Shown here in pieces: positions 9,425 to 17,204 of a DNA stretch of 37,973 bases (positions within the stretch are counted from its first letter, which is position 1; the number at the start of each line of letters is the position of its first letter). The stretch comes from Bacillota bacterium. Its GTDB lineage: Bacteria; Bacillota; Limnochordia; DTU087. Position numbers and translations under genes: made by a program. The notes under the pieces are model-generated. The model saw only the letters and a list, made by a program, of their open reading frames with translations. It made no database searches and was not told the DNA's origin. The DNA lies in the NCBI GenBank assembly GCA_012519025.1, contig JAAYQZ010000031.1, forward strand, positions 1-37,973, read 5' to 3'.

Positions 9425-10537
9425 TTAGCTCAAGCGTACAATCATCAAACCTGCACCTGCGGCTGAAGGCAAGAAAGTGACATCACCGGCTAAGCCGAAA
9501 AGCTGCAGGCTTACGGTAGAGTTTGCGGGAACATCAATGATGAACTCCGCGAAAAAGGAAGATAGATTCAAAATGGGTGCTATTGTCGATTGAACCACGG
9601 GATTGCCGTTTAGAAGGATGCGGCTGCTCATAAGCAGAGCCACAGTTGTATTGACTTGGTAGGAAATGCGGTAAATCCCGGCATCGTTAATGGTGAAAAT
9701 GGTGTTGGTTGGATCGACAGCGATATTTGAAGGCAGGACTTGACCGTCCGGCAGCGGTAATAGGGTCCCTCCTAAGGCTACAGTAAGTGTGGACCCGCTG
9801 GTATTGGCAGCAAAAGCCGAGGTTGCGGTGACATTGATACCGGTAGGACCTGTGGGTCCGGTTGGTCCTGTAGGGCCAGTTGCACCAGTTGCACCAAGTG
9901 CACCGGTACTGCCTTGGGGTCCCTGGGCTCCCGTTGGACCTGCAGGGCCTGTATCACCGGTCGGGCCTGTTGCACCCGTGGCGCCGGTGGCACCAGTGAC
10001 GCCGGCAGCGCCTGCCGCCCCTGTGGGCCCAATACTGCCCATTGGACCCGGAACACCTGTTTCACCGGTTGGCCCGGTCGGTCCCGTTGGTCCGGTGGCC
10101 CCTGTTGCTCCTGTGGGTCCGGTTGCGCCCGGTGCACCAACTGCCCCAGCCGGCCCTGTGGCACCTGTGGCACCTTGGGGGCCTGTAGGGCCTCCGGCCG
10201 GTCCTGCAGGTCCGGTGGGTCCGGCAGGTCCCGTCGGCCCCTGCATCACTGAAGAACTTAAGGCGTTTTGCATTTTCGCATTCAGCAGCATCTGATACTG
10301 TGTTACACCGCCCAGTACTTTTTGAGTGCTTTCATTGACGGCCAAAACATCTTCAATAGTGCTCGGTGGGCTCGTGACCCCGGGGATAGTACCTAAAGCG
10401 AATTGGATTTTCTCCCCTTCGGCATTAATGAGATGGCTCAGACCCAGCTCTTCCATGGCAATGGAAGTGAGAATCATTGATATGGCGTCTTCGCGATCGA
10501 TGGGTTCCGGAAGAATTGGAAAACTTGGCTGTGACAT
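9425..10537 (-). CDS. Collagen-like surface protein 2 (BclA-like architecture)
   Basis: First gene of the minus-strand operon. It has the same 370-residue length and three-part plan as its downstream neighbour: N-terminal module ([14 protein letters not shown]), about 44 Gly-X-Y triplets with a one-residue break (GPA-G-GPT), and a beta-rich C-terminal head ([14 protein letters not shown] ... VSLQLFG). The repeat is dominated by GPT and GAT. About 28 triplets have Thr in position Y, which is the kind of residue glycosylated in BclA. The start is preceded by GTGAGGAGATAATCAC. A sigma-K/E-like promoter lies about 40 bases upstream. The pair probably arose by duplication. A role in the exosporium or outer coat is inferred. 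Confidence 0.88.
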   Translation of the reverse strand: MSQPSFPILPEPIDREDAISMILTSIAMEELGLSHLINAEGEKIQFALGTIPGVTSPPSTIEDVLAVNESTQKVLGGVTQYQMLLNAKMQNALSSSVMQGPTGPAGPTGPAGPAGGPTGPQGATGATGPAGAVGAPGATGPTGATGATGPTGPTGPTGETGVPGPMGSIGPTGAAGAAGVTGATGATGATGPTGDTGPAGPTGAQGPQGSTGALGATGATGPTGPTGPTGPTGINVTATSAFAANTSGSTLTVALGGTLLPLPDGQVLPSNIAVDPTNTIFTINDAGIYRISYQVNTTVALLMSSRILLNGNPVVQSTIAPILNLSSFFAEFIIDVPANSTVSLQLFGLAGDVTFLPSAAGAGLMIVRLS

Positions 10538-10574
10538 GTGATTATCTCCTCACTTTTAATACTGTCTTCTATGC

Positions 10575-10600
10575 AGTCTATGAATAGTTAGGGCATGCGT
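10575..10600 (-). promoter_or_regulatory. Sigma-K/E-like promoter of the collagen operon
   Basis: On the minus strand, AC (10600-10599), a 16-base spacer and CATAGACT (10582-10575) match the sporulation mother-cell pattern AC-N15..17-CATANNNT. It would start transcription some 30 bases before the ATG of collagen-like gene 2. The same arrangement is found on the opposite strand for the divergent gene. Confidence 0.5.
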
Positions 10601-10623
10601 TCTCATCCTTTTCTCTCTTTTGC

Positions 10624-10649
10624 ACCATTTTCCTCAAGGATCATAGAAT
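10624..10649 (+). promoter_or_regulatory. Sigma-K/E-like promoter of the Cys-rich spore-surface gene
   Basis: AC (10624-10625), a 16-base spacer and CATAGAAT (10642-10649) match the same sporulation mother-cell pattern. Initiation about seven bases later would give a very short leader with the Shine-Dalgarno AAGGAGG almost at its 5' end, which makes this site less certain than the divergent one. Confidence 0.4.
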
Positions 10650-10671
10650 GGAGAAAAAGGAGGAAACTATC

Positions 10672-11484
10672 ATGTCACAACCGGGAATCCCCGACATCTC
10701 GCCGACAATCACTATTGAACGTGATCAAGTATTGACACTACTTTTGGCCTCTATAGCTGTAGAGGAGATGGGATTGGCTCATATTCTGAACGCGGAAGGA
10801 GAGAAAATGCAGCTGGCTTTTGCCAAAAGCCAAGATGAAGGGATCTGCCTAAACCAAATCATCGAAGTTAATACCGGTGTGGAGCGGGTGATTAGATCAA
10901 TCACAAGGCTGCAGCTGCTTTTAGCGGAAAAACTGGAAAATGTGGTCACCCTTATAGGCTCCACACCCTGTTCACTACCGGCTCCCAGCCCACCCGTGCC
11001 TGGGTTGCATTGCTTCTATTGCGGTAAAGGCAGCGGAACAATTAGCCGCACCGATAGTGACTTTGCCGGTGCCGAAGCCACGCTTTTGTTCTGCGATGAG
11101 ACCTGTTTTCAATATACTTTATTTAGAAAGGGCAAACGAGGAATTATGTCAGCAAAGCTGGTGCCGTTGAAACAAGAGCTGAAAATTCGGTGCTTGGAAG
11201 GGGAACCCTGTCTGGGTATGGAAAAAGGCAACAGTCTCTTAGTAGCGGGAATAGGTGTCATGTGCATCAAAATGCCGTGTTCCAAAGCACAGCACAGTAC
11301 AGTGAATTTCGAACTTAAAGTATGCAGTTGTGGCCGCCACTCCAAATTTGAAGTTGTGACTTGGCAAAAAGATGACGATCTATTTAACCATGAAAGCGGC
11401 GCAGTGCAAGTCAGCAGCGGCGAATTACAGGTGTATGTAAAAAAAGGGGAGCAAGGTTCCTGCCAGTCGGATCCTAATTCCTAA
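10672..11484 (+). CDS. Cys-rich protein sharing the collagen-like proteins' N-terminal module
   Basis: The 270-residue protein of unknown function begins MSQPGIPDIS. Residues 1 to about 100 align with the N-termini of the two collagen-like proteins (SIAVEEMG, ILNAEGEKMQ, IIEVNTGVERV). A Pro-rich hinge (PAPSPPVPG) follows. The C-terminal half has about a dozen Cys, with a possible zinc-ribbon pair (CFYC ... CDETC) and later EPC, PC and CSC. It could bind metal or be disulfide cross-linked. The start is ATG 10672 rather than the track's 10648, because AAGGAGG at 10657-10663 lies between them. The gene diverges from the collagen operon behind a sigma-K/E-like promoter, so it is probably a spore coat or exosporium component. 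Confidence 0.8.
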   Translation: MSQPGIPDISPTITIERDQVLTLLLASIAVEEMGLAHILNAEGEKMQLAFAKSQDEGICLNQIIEVNTGVERVIRSITRLQLLLAEKLENVVTLIGSTPCSLPAPSPPVPGLHCFYCGKGSGTISRTDSDFAGAEATLLFCDETCFQYTLFRKGKRGIMSAKLVPLKQELKIRCLEGEPCLGMEKGNSLLVAGIGVMCIKMPCSKAQHSTVNFELKVCSCGRHSKFEVVTWQKDDDLFNHESGAVQVSSGELQVYVKKGEQGSCQSDPNS

Positions 11485-11681
11485 ATGAACTCGCTCTTAC
11501 GGGCAGTCATCGGTTAGATTGTGAAATGATCTACATTCGTTTGGCCATCGATTGCCAGATGCTCGCTTACTTTGAAGCGGGCTCTTTTATTAATATGTGT
11601 ACTACGTTCTTCTGACAAAGGATATTTACATTTTTTGCTCAAATATTAAGCAGGCAGAAACATTAATTATGGAGGGACATT
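11485..11681. other. Non-coding gap before the GH2 gene
   Basis: I see no ORF or strong terminator here. A weak sigma-A-like arrangement, TTGAAG-N16-TATGTG, lies at about 11570-11600, and GGAGGG gives the Shine-Dalgarno for the next gene. Confidence 0.4.
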
Positions 11682-14123
11682 ATGATACAGACGAAATTTA
11701 ATGACGGCTGGAAGTTTTGGGTGGAAACAAGATCATTTGCACTTGTGTGGGATATCCCGGCACATGCAAGGGACGTCACATTGCCCCATGATGCCATGAT
11801 CGAAAACGCACCAAGGGAAGACAGCCCCAACAGGACAAATACAGGATTTCGAGATGGCGGCATTTACCATTACGTTAAAATGATGCATGTCCCTTGGGAA
11901 TATCGCGACAAGACGGTTGTACTTAAGTTCGAAGGCGTCTATATGAATGCATTTGTCTATATTAATGGTCAACTGGCAGCGAAATCCCCGTTTGGATATT
12001 CGAATATTTTTGTGCCCATGAACGACTTTCTAAAATATGGGGAAGACAACGAGATTCGCGTCATCGTTCGAAATGGAGCCATGACCAACAGCCGCTGGTA
12101 CTCTGGCGGCGGTATTTACAGGGATGTCTACTTAATGGTGTCTGACTTAGTCCACATTACAGAAGAGGGCGTGCAGATTACCACAGAGTCTGTTTCAGAC
12201 GATTATGCGGTTATTAATGTCGCCACAGAATTAAAAAACAGATCCCATGCTGCAGAGGAATTGATTTTACAGACAAATATACTAGATGATACGGGAAATA
12301 CTGTCGCCACGGAGAAAAGCCGGCTGGTTTTGTTCCAGAATGAAAAACGGGTACTTCAACAAAGAATTCTAGTCGACCGGGCAAAATTGTGGTCTGCAGA
12401 AACACCTCATCTGTACAAATGTGCAAGCAGATTATCTAAGGTGAATGAAGACGGTTCCACCCTCGATGAAAGCCGCACTACATTCGGCATTCGCACATTA
12501 GAACTTGATGCCAAACAAGGTCTAAGAGTGAACGGAAAAACCGTAAAACTGCGCGGTGCATGCATTCACCATGACAGCGGTTTGCTGGGCGCAGCAACAT
12601 TTGAAGATGCCCAATACAGGCAGATCAGTATGCTAAAAAAAGCTGGTTTCAATGCCGTCAGAATGGCACATCACCCCATGGCACCCGCCATGCTGCGTGT
12701 ATGTGATGAGATAGGTATGTATGTAATGGACGAGACGTTTGACATATGGGTGCGGGCAAAATCAGGCTATGATTACAGTCTCAATTTTCATGAGTGGTGG
12801 GAAAAAGACGTGACTGCTATGGTGAAAAAAGACTACAACCATCCATCTGTTGTTATGTACTCGGTAGGAAATGAGATCCCGGAGATTGCTACAAAACAGG
12901 GTTCTCAAATATGTCACATGATCTCAGAAAAAATCAAATCCCTTGATCCTACCCGGTTTACTCTTGCCTCCATTAACGGGCCATTTACACTGGGAGACGC
13001 TGTCGAAAAGGTTATAAAGGATGTTGTCTCCGATCTAACAAAGCAGGGCAAAATCGACGGCAGTGTAAACGATCTAATGACCCTGATGCGGGCCCATATG
13101 GATGATATTGTCAAACATGAGGAAATTACTAAACGGCTTGAACTTGCCTGTGCTCCAACAGACATTGCCGGTTACAACTACATGACGGCAAGACACGAAG
13201 CAGATGGCAGAACCTACCCCAACCGCGTGATTGTCGGAGCCGAGACCTTCCCACCGCAGATTGCAGAAAACTGGGATATAGTGAAGCGATGCGGCCATGT
13301 GATTGGCGATTTTACATGGACAGGATGGGATTATATCGGAGAAGCCGGTGTTGGTGTACCGGCCTACAGTCCCGATAAAGGCGGGTTTCAGGCGGGTTAC
13401 CCCTGTCAGCTGGCTTATGTGGGTGATATTGATATCACGGGCTTTAGACGGCCGCTTTCCTATTTCAGAGAGATTGTGTTCGGTCTCAGAAAAGATCCTT
13501 ATATTGCTGTACAAAATCCCTATAAAGATCCAAAGCGTTATCTGAGGACACCGTGGCTGATGAGTGATACAGTTTCCAGCTGGACCTATGATGAGATCGA
13601 AGGGAAACCGGTAGTAGTTGAAGTATATTCCCCAGGAGATGAAGTGGAACTTATCCTAAACGGGGAATCTCTTGGAAGAAAGGCTGCCGGAAAAGAGGTT
13701 GGATTTGTGACCAAATTTGAAGTACCTTACCAACCCGGTGTTTTGACAGCAGTAGCTTTCCAGGAAGGTAATGAAATAGGCAAAGTGGAACTAGCCACAG
13801 CAGGTGAAAATAGGAAGATAGTATTGTCTGCCGAGGATTTAGAAACTAAAGCACTCATCTATCTTCCCATTGAAATTCATGATGACAAAGGCACACTTGC
13901 TGCAGATAAGGTTGTTAAGCTGGAGATATCAGTGGAAGGATCTGCAGCGCTTGTGGGATTTGGATCCGCCAATCCAAAATCTCGCTACAACTACAATGGA
14001 TGTGTCACTGAAACCTTCAACGGTCGCGCACAGGCCATTTTAAAGAAAAAAGGTCAAGGAGACGTTTCTGTAAGCGTATGCTCCAATGATGGGAAAAAAG
14101 CAGAACTCAACTTTAGAATCTAG
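11682..14123 (+). CDS. Glycoside hydrolase family 2 (beta-galactosidase-like)
   Basis: The 813-residue cytoplasmic enzyme has no signal peptide. An N-terminal GH2 sugar-binding jelly roll comes first (NDGWKFWVE, LPHDAMIE, GGGIYRDV), then an Ig-like domain, then the TIM barrel from about residue 285 (LRGACIHHDSG, FNAVRMAHHP). The predicted acid/base is E398 in YSVGNE and the nucleophile E521 in VGAETFP. The C-terminal part has further Ig-like modules (VYSPGDEVELILNGESLG). It would remove a terminal beta-linked sugar from oligosaccharides after uptake. Whether that is galactose, glucuronic acid or mannose cannot be decided. The ATG follows GGAGGGACATT. A strong hairpin follows the gene. Confidence 0.9.
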   Translation: MIQTKFNDGWKFWVETRSFALVWDIPAHARDVTLPHDAMIENAPREDSPNRTNTGFRDGGIYHYVKMMHVPWEYRDKTVVLKFEGVYMNAFVYINGQLAAKSPFGYSNIFVPMNDFLKYGEDNEIRVIVRNGAMTNSRWYSGGGIYRDVYLMVSDLVHITEEGVQITTESVSDDYAVINVATELKNRSHAAEELILQTNILDDTGNTVATEKSRLVLFQNEKRVLQQRILVDRAKLWSAETPHLYKCASRLSKVNEDGSTLDESRTTFGIRTLELDAKQGLRVNGKTVKLRGACIHHDSGLLGAATFEDAQYRQISMLKKAGFNAVRMAHHPMAPAMLRVCDEIGMYVMDETFDIWVRAKSGYDYSLNFHEWWEKDVTAMVKKDYNHPSVVMYSVGNEIPEIATKQGSQICHMISEKIKSLDPTRFTLASINGPFTLGDAVEKVIKDVVSDLTKQGKIDGSVNDLMTLMRAHMDDIVKHEEITKRLELACAPTDIAGYNYMTARHEADGRTYPNRVIVGAETFPPQIAENWDIVKRCGHVIGDFTWTGWDYIGEAGVGVPAYSPDKGGFQAGYPCQLAYVGDIDITGFRRPLSYFREIVFGLRKDPYIAVQNPYKDPKRYLRTPWLMSDTVSSWTYDEIEGKPVVVEVYSPGDEVELILNGESLGRKAAGKEVGFVTKFEVPYQPGVLTAVAFQEGNEIGKVELATAGENRKIVLSAEDLETKALIYLPIEIHDDKGTLAADKVVKLEISVEGSAALVGFGSANPKSRYNYNGCVTETFNGRAQAILKKKGQGDVSVSVCSNDGKKAELNFRI

Positions 14124-14150
14124 TCGTGAATCCAATTAGAACGGTATACC

Positions 14151-14179
14151 GGTCAAGGCGGCAGTCACTGCCGCCGACC
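14151..14179 (+). terminator. GC-rich hairpin after the GH2 gene
   Basis: GGCGGCAG-TCA-CTGCCGCC is a perfect 8-bp stem, extended by GGTC/GACC across a small bulge. No T-run follows, so it may act as a 3' stabiliser or a partial terminator rather than a classic intrinsic terminator. Confidence 0.45.
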
Positions 14180-14226
14180 GCTGTTTGAGACGAATTAGGC
14201 AAAATCCTAGAAATGGAGGCCCCTTG

Positions 14227-14373
14227 ATGGAGAAGTTTGAATATAAGTGTATCGGGATTTTAGGTGGTGGCCGAAGGACCACCAGGATTTTGAACGAATA
14301 CGGTCGTGATGGCTGGGAACTAGTATCCACCTGGTCAATCTGGCACTATTTTAAACGCAAGCTTTCTGTTTAG
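14227..14373 (+). CDS. Small DUF4177-like protein
   Basis: This 48-residue protein contains FEYKCIGI, LNEYGRDGWELVS and a YFKRK end. These match the pattern of DUF4177-family small proteins (YKVV ... LNELGKEGWELV ... FKR). The family function is unknown. The ATG at 14227 is chosen over the track's TTG because TGGAGG lies about eight bases upstream and similarity begins there. It sits between the GH2 gene and a GNAT stub and may share their transcript. Confidence 0.65.
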   Translation: MEKFEYKCIGILGGGRRTTRILNEYGRDGWELVSTWSIWHYFKRKLSV

Positions 14374-14428
14374 AGGTGATGTAAGTGTCTAGAACACCGC
14401 AAAACTTCACTGGGAATCGGGAGTGAAT

Positions 14429-14632
14429 ATGAAAACCATCTACAGGCAGGCCACCCCTGCCGATCTTGACACCGTTACAACACTGCTTTGCAGACTTTAC
14501 GGGGAAAACCAAGCGAAAGAGAAGCTCCTTTTAGAGCACAAAGCCATTCTTGAAAATGCAAAGCAGGCGGTTTTTTTCGGCAGTGGCGGTATTCCACCGC
14601 AGCATGAAATTGAACTTGAAATGAGGTTGTGA
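14429..14632 (+). pseudogene. N-terminal stub of a GNAT acetyltransferase
   Basis: Only 67 codons remain after ATG 14429 (Shine-Dalgarno GGGAG). IYRQATPADLDTVTTLLCRLYGE and ENAKQAVFF look like strand 1, helix 1 and strand 2 of a GNAT N-acetyltransferase. The acetyl-CoA-binding core is absent, and the tail GSGGIPPQHEIELEMRL does not look like the family. The end abuts the next gene by four bases, as if a deletion joined them. It could still be translated as a short peptide that couples translation to the amidohydrolase. Confidence 0.5.
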
Positions 14633-14636
14633 ATAG

Positions 14637-15440
14637 ATGGAAATCATCGATGCACATGTCCACACTTTGGAATGTGGGATCATGTGCGGTGGGGATGTAA
14701 ATGTTGAATTTGCTGAAGTAAACAGCGGGCTAAAAGACCGAGGGATTGAGCGGGCTTTGTTAATGCCTATCAACGACACTTCCTGGCAGCCAGTCAAGAA
14801 AATGAACGATTACCTAGTGGATATCGTCAGCAGAAACAAGGAGTATGTCGGCTTTATTGATATTGATATATCGAAAGCACATTTTTACGGAGGTATAAAA
14901 GAGCTGGAAAGCGAGATTGTCCACTACTACAATCAAGGCTTAAAGGGAATCAAAGTTCATCTGCAGAACTTGGGGGTTTATGCAGATGACTGGAGGCTGC
15001 TCCCAGTCTATAGGCTTGCCGGTGAATTGGATCTCCCTATTACAATTCACTGCCATCCAGGCTCACCGCCGGGGCTTAGCGATCACTCCAATCCCATAGC
15101 CATTGAGAAGATAGTGCGGGTATTTCACAAAACGGAATTCATCATCGCCCACTTTGGCGGAATCAAGTACTTCTATGATATGCTGCATCTAAATCATAAC
15201 AACGTATACTTTGAAACATCCGGTATTATGCCGGTGCTGGTCCAATACGTTGATAAGAAAACTATCGCTCGGGTATTTCAGGAAATTGGGTATGAGAAGA
15301 TAATGTTTGGCTCCGACTTTCCTACAGCAGATATCGATCATACCATCACTATCCTTCGGGAATTAATACCCGAAGAAAATTTGGCTGATGTGATGTCCAA
15401 AAACATACTGACCTTTGGCCAAAAATACGATTGGTGGTAA
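14637..15440 (+). CDS. Amidohydrolase-2 family TIM-barrel metal hydrolase
   Basis: The 267-residue protein has the metal-site motifs of the amidohydrolase_2 group: DAHVH at the N-terminus, a Lys in GIKVHLQ, HCHPG on a middle strand, HFGG, and a late Asp in FGSDFP. Members are decarboxylases, lactonases or hydrolases acting on small carboxylates. The exact reaction cannot be predicted. There is no signal peptide. The ATG follows GAGGTTG in the end of the GNAT stub. It ends 16 bases before a convergent membrane-protein gene with no obvious terminator between them. Confidence 0.85.
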   Translation: MEIIDAHVHTLECGIMCGGDVNVEFAEVNSGLKDRGIERALLMPINDTSWQPVKKMNDYLVDIVSRNKEYVGFIDIDISKAHFYGGIKELESEIVHYYNQGLKGIKVHLQNLGVYADDWRLLPVYRLAGELDLPITIHCHPGSPPGLSDHSNPIAIEKIVRVFHKTEFIIAHFGGIKYFYDMLHLNHNNVYFETSGIMPVLVQYVDKKTIARVFQEIGYEKIMFGSDFPTADIDHTITILRELIPEENLADVMSKNILTFGQKYDWW

Positions 15441-15456
15441 AGACAGAACCGGACCT

Positions 15457-16068
15457 TTATTTTGCACTGATTCCAGTATCCAAGTAGAGGGCAGTGCGTT
15501 TTTGTAACATATGGGCGATACCCAAAAACAGGCTGGTGTACGCAAGGCTGAACAAGAATATGCCGACAAATGCCGAGACACTTATGTGGCTCACTATACT
15601 CTGCAGCCCCGGCAGACCAACTGAAAAAGTCAACAGGGCTATTCCGGAGGTAAGCAGCACAGCGGGGAACAGCAGCCTTTGCCATAAAGGCATATCTGAT
15701 GCCGCAAAAAAAGCCACTGACACACCCAAAGGCCCGGTCGCCAATAGGAAAATCACAGCTTCCTCCAAACTTGCAATGAACAAAAGTGCCCCTGATGTTA
15801 AAAACATCGGCAGTGCCATTTCTCTAAACAACAAAGTACCAACAATGATTGGAATGCTGCTCAGCGGGGAAAGGGCCATTCCAACGCCGGGCAAATAAAC
15901 AGGTGCTGCCTGCAAAATGGCCGCCGATGCTGCTAGAAGGCTTGCCACTGCCAGCCCCCGGTTTTGGGAATGCCGCTCTATAGGTGTAGCTCGGTTGGTG
16001 CGAGTCAACACCGCGAAAATGTAACCCAAAAGACCAAGATATGTCCCGAAAATTAAAACTGTACCCAT
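15457..16068 (-). CDS. Integral membrane protein of unknown function
   Basis: The 203-residue, very hydrophobic protein has about six predicted helices (GTVLIFGTYLGLLGYIF, LLAASAAILQ, LPMFLTSGALLFIA, AVIFLLATGPLGVSVAFF, LLFPAVLLTSGIALLTF, VSAFVGIFLFSLAYTSLFLG). I do not recognise a family. The segment AILQAAPVYLPGVGMALSPL is loosely like S-components of ECF transporters, but that is only an impression. The start is ATG 16068, not the track's GTG 16074, because GGAGG sits directly against the GTG but seven bases from the ATG. It is transcribed alone, convergent with the amidohydrolase and divergent from the GNAT-Nudix gene. Confidence 0.7.
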   Translation of the reverse strand: MGTVLIFGTYLGLLGYIFAVLTRTNRATPIERHSQNRGLAVASLLAASAAILQAAPVYLPGVGMALSPLSSIPIIVGTLLFREMALPMFLTSGALLFIASLEEAVIFLLATGPLGVSVAFFAASDMPLWQRLLFPAVLLTSGIALLTFSVGLPGLQSIVSHISVSAFVGIFLFSLAYTSLFLGIAHMLQKRTALYLDTGISAK

Positions 16069-16174
16069 AAACACACCTCCGTACGATTTGTATTTAGTCT
16101 ATTCTTCGCTTATTGCATTATGAACGGGATTTACCTGCAATTTAATCTACCCTCAGAATGGGGTGTCCTGGGAA

Positions 16175-17158
16175 ATGATTACATATAAAAAGGCCGATAG
16201 ATTCCATGTATGCCCAGCACTTGAGCTGGCCTGGGAAGTTTTTTTGGAATTTGATGCGGGGGAATGCGAGCCGGAGGCAGTTGCAAAGTTTAGAGCCGAT
16301 ATAGTTAATAACAAGGCTGCAATATCCAATTGGATGTCCGGCAAAACCTCTATGTATATTGCCTGTGATGGTGAGCAAATTGTGGGTGTGATCGGGGAAA
16401 AATGGAACAATGGACATATTAATATTCTGTTTGTCAAGGGTTCATATCATAGGCGAGGTATTGCAACCCAACTGATGAACCATATGGTTTGTGATTTGAA
16501 ACAGCGGGGCTTTGACAAGATAACAGTTTTCTCTTCGGGGTTTGCCTTACCGTTCTATAGGCAGTATGGGTTTGCGGCTACAGATAGTGAGCACCATGAA
16601 GACGGCTTTGTTTTTACTCCTATGGAATACACTCCAAATGAGATTTGGGATATTCTTGATGAACACGGCCGCAAAACCGGGCGGTTGATCGAGCGCGGCA
16701 GGGCAATGGTGATGGGGGATTATCATTTGGTTGTTCATGTATGGAAGCACAACCGTAGAGGCCAGTGGCTGATCAACAAGCGATCGAACAGGGGCAATGC
16801 TGAGATTGATGGTAAATGGGAAACTACAGGAGGATCAGCTCTCGCCGGTGAAGATAGTTTGGCCGCTGCCTTGCGGGAAACAAAGGAAGAATTGGGTGTG
16901 GATTTGGGCCTCCACCAAGGGGCTCTTTTCCGCAGAAACAGAAAACGTGAAAATGGGCGCACATGGTTTCAAGATGTCTGGGTGTTTGAGGCTGATGTCC
17001 CCATTGATGCTGTTTGTTTGCAAGCGGAAGAAACCTGTGATGCAAAGTGGGCAAGCACGGAAGAAATACGAGAGATGATGGCAGCAGGTGAGTTTTTAGA
17101 TGGGGTGTTTTACCCGTATTTCGAGGAAATGGTGCAGTGGCTTAGAAAGGGCAGCTGA
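16175..17158 (+). CDS. GNAT acetyltransferase-Nudix hydrolase fusion
   Basis: Two domains lie in one 327-residue protein. Residues 1 to about 150 form a GNAT fold with the acetyl-CoA loop in YHRRGIATQLM and FYRQYGF near its end. From about residue 155 an isopentenyl-diphosphate-isomerase-like Nudix domain begins (IWDILDEHGRKTG, HLVVHVWKHN). Its Nudix box is G(x5)E(x7)RETKEELG, so the metal-binding Glu residues are present. The Nudix half likely cleaves a nucleoside diphosphate derivative. The GNAT half would acetylate an unknown amine. ATG 16175 behind GGGGTG is preferred over GTG 16163. The gene appears to stand alone. Confidence 0.88.
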   Translation: MITYKKADRFHVCPALELAWEVFLEFDAGECEPEAVAKFRADIVNNKAAISNWMSGKTSMYIACDGEQIVGVIGEKWNNGHINILFVKGSYHRRGIATQLMNHMVCDLKQRGFDKITVFSSGFALPFYRQYGFAATDSEHHEDGFVFTPMEYTPNEIWDILDEHGRKTGRLIERGRAMVMGDYHLVVHVWKHNRRGQWLINKRSNRGNAEIDGKWETTGGSALAGEDSLAAALRETKEELGVDLGLHQGALFRRNRKRENGRTWFQDVWVFEADVPIDAVCLQAEETCDAKWASTEEIREMMAAGEFLDGVFYPYFEEMVQWLRKGS

Positions 17159-17204
17159 TACTGCTGTTTAAACTTCTCAAGCACTCTCGGCACAAAAGTG
17201 GGGA

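Noticed and set aside
8765-10295. Plus-strand ORFs rich in GPV/APV repeats (8765-8971, 9789-10295, 9914-10252)
   Set aside because: They are antisense shadows of the collagen triplet repeats. The minus-strand frames have flanking domains, Shine-Dalgarno sites and promoters, and the shadows have none.
8281-10537. CRISPR or tandem-repeat array
   Set aside because: The repetition is the degenerate nine-base-like periodicity of Gly-X-Y codons inside ORFs. There are no regular repeat-spacer units.
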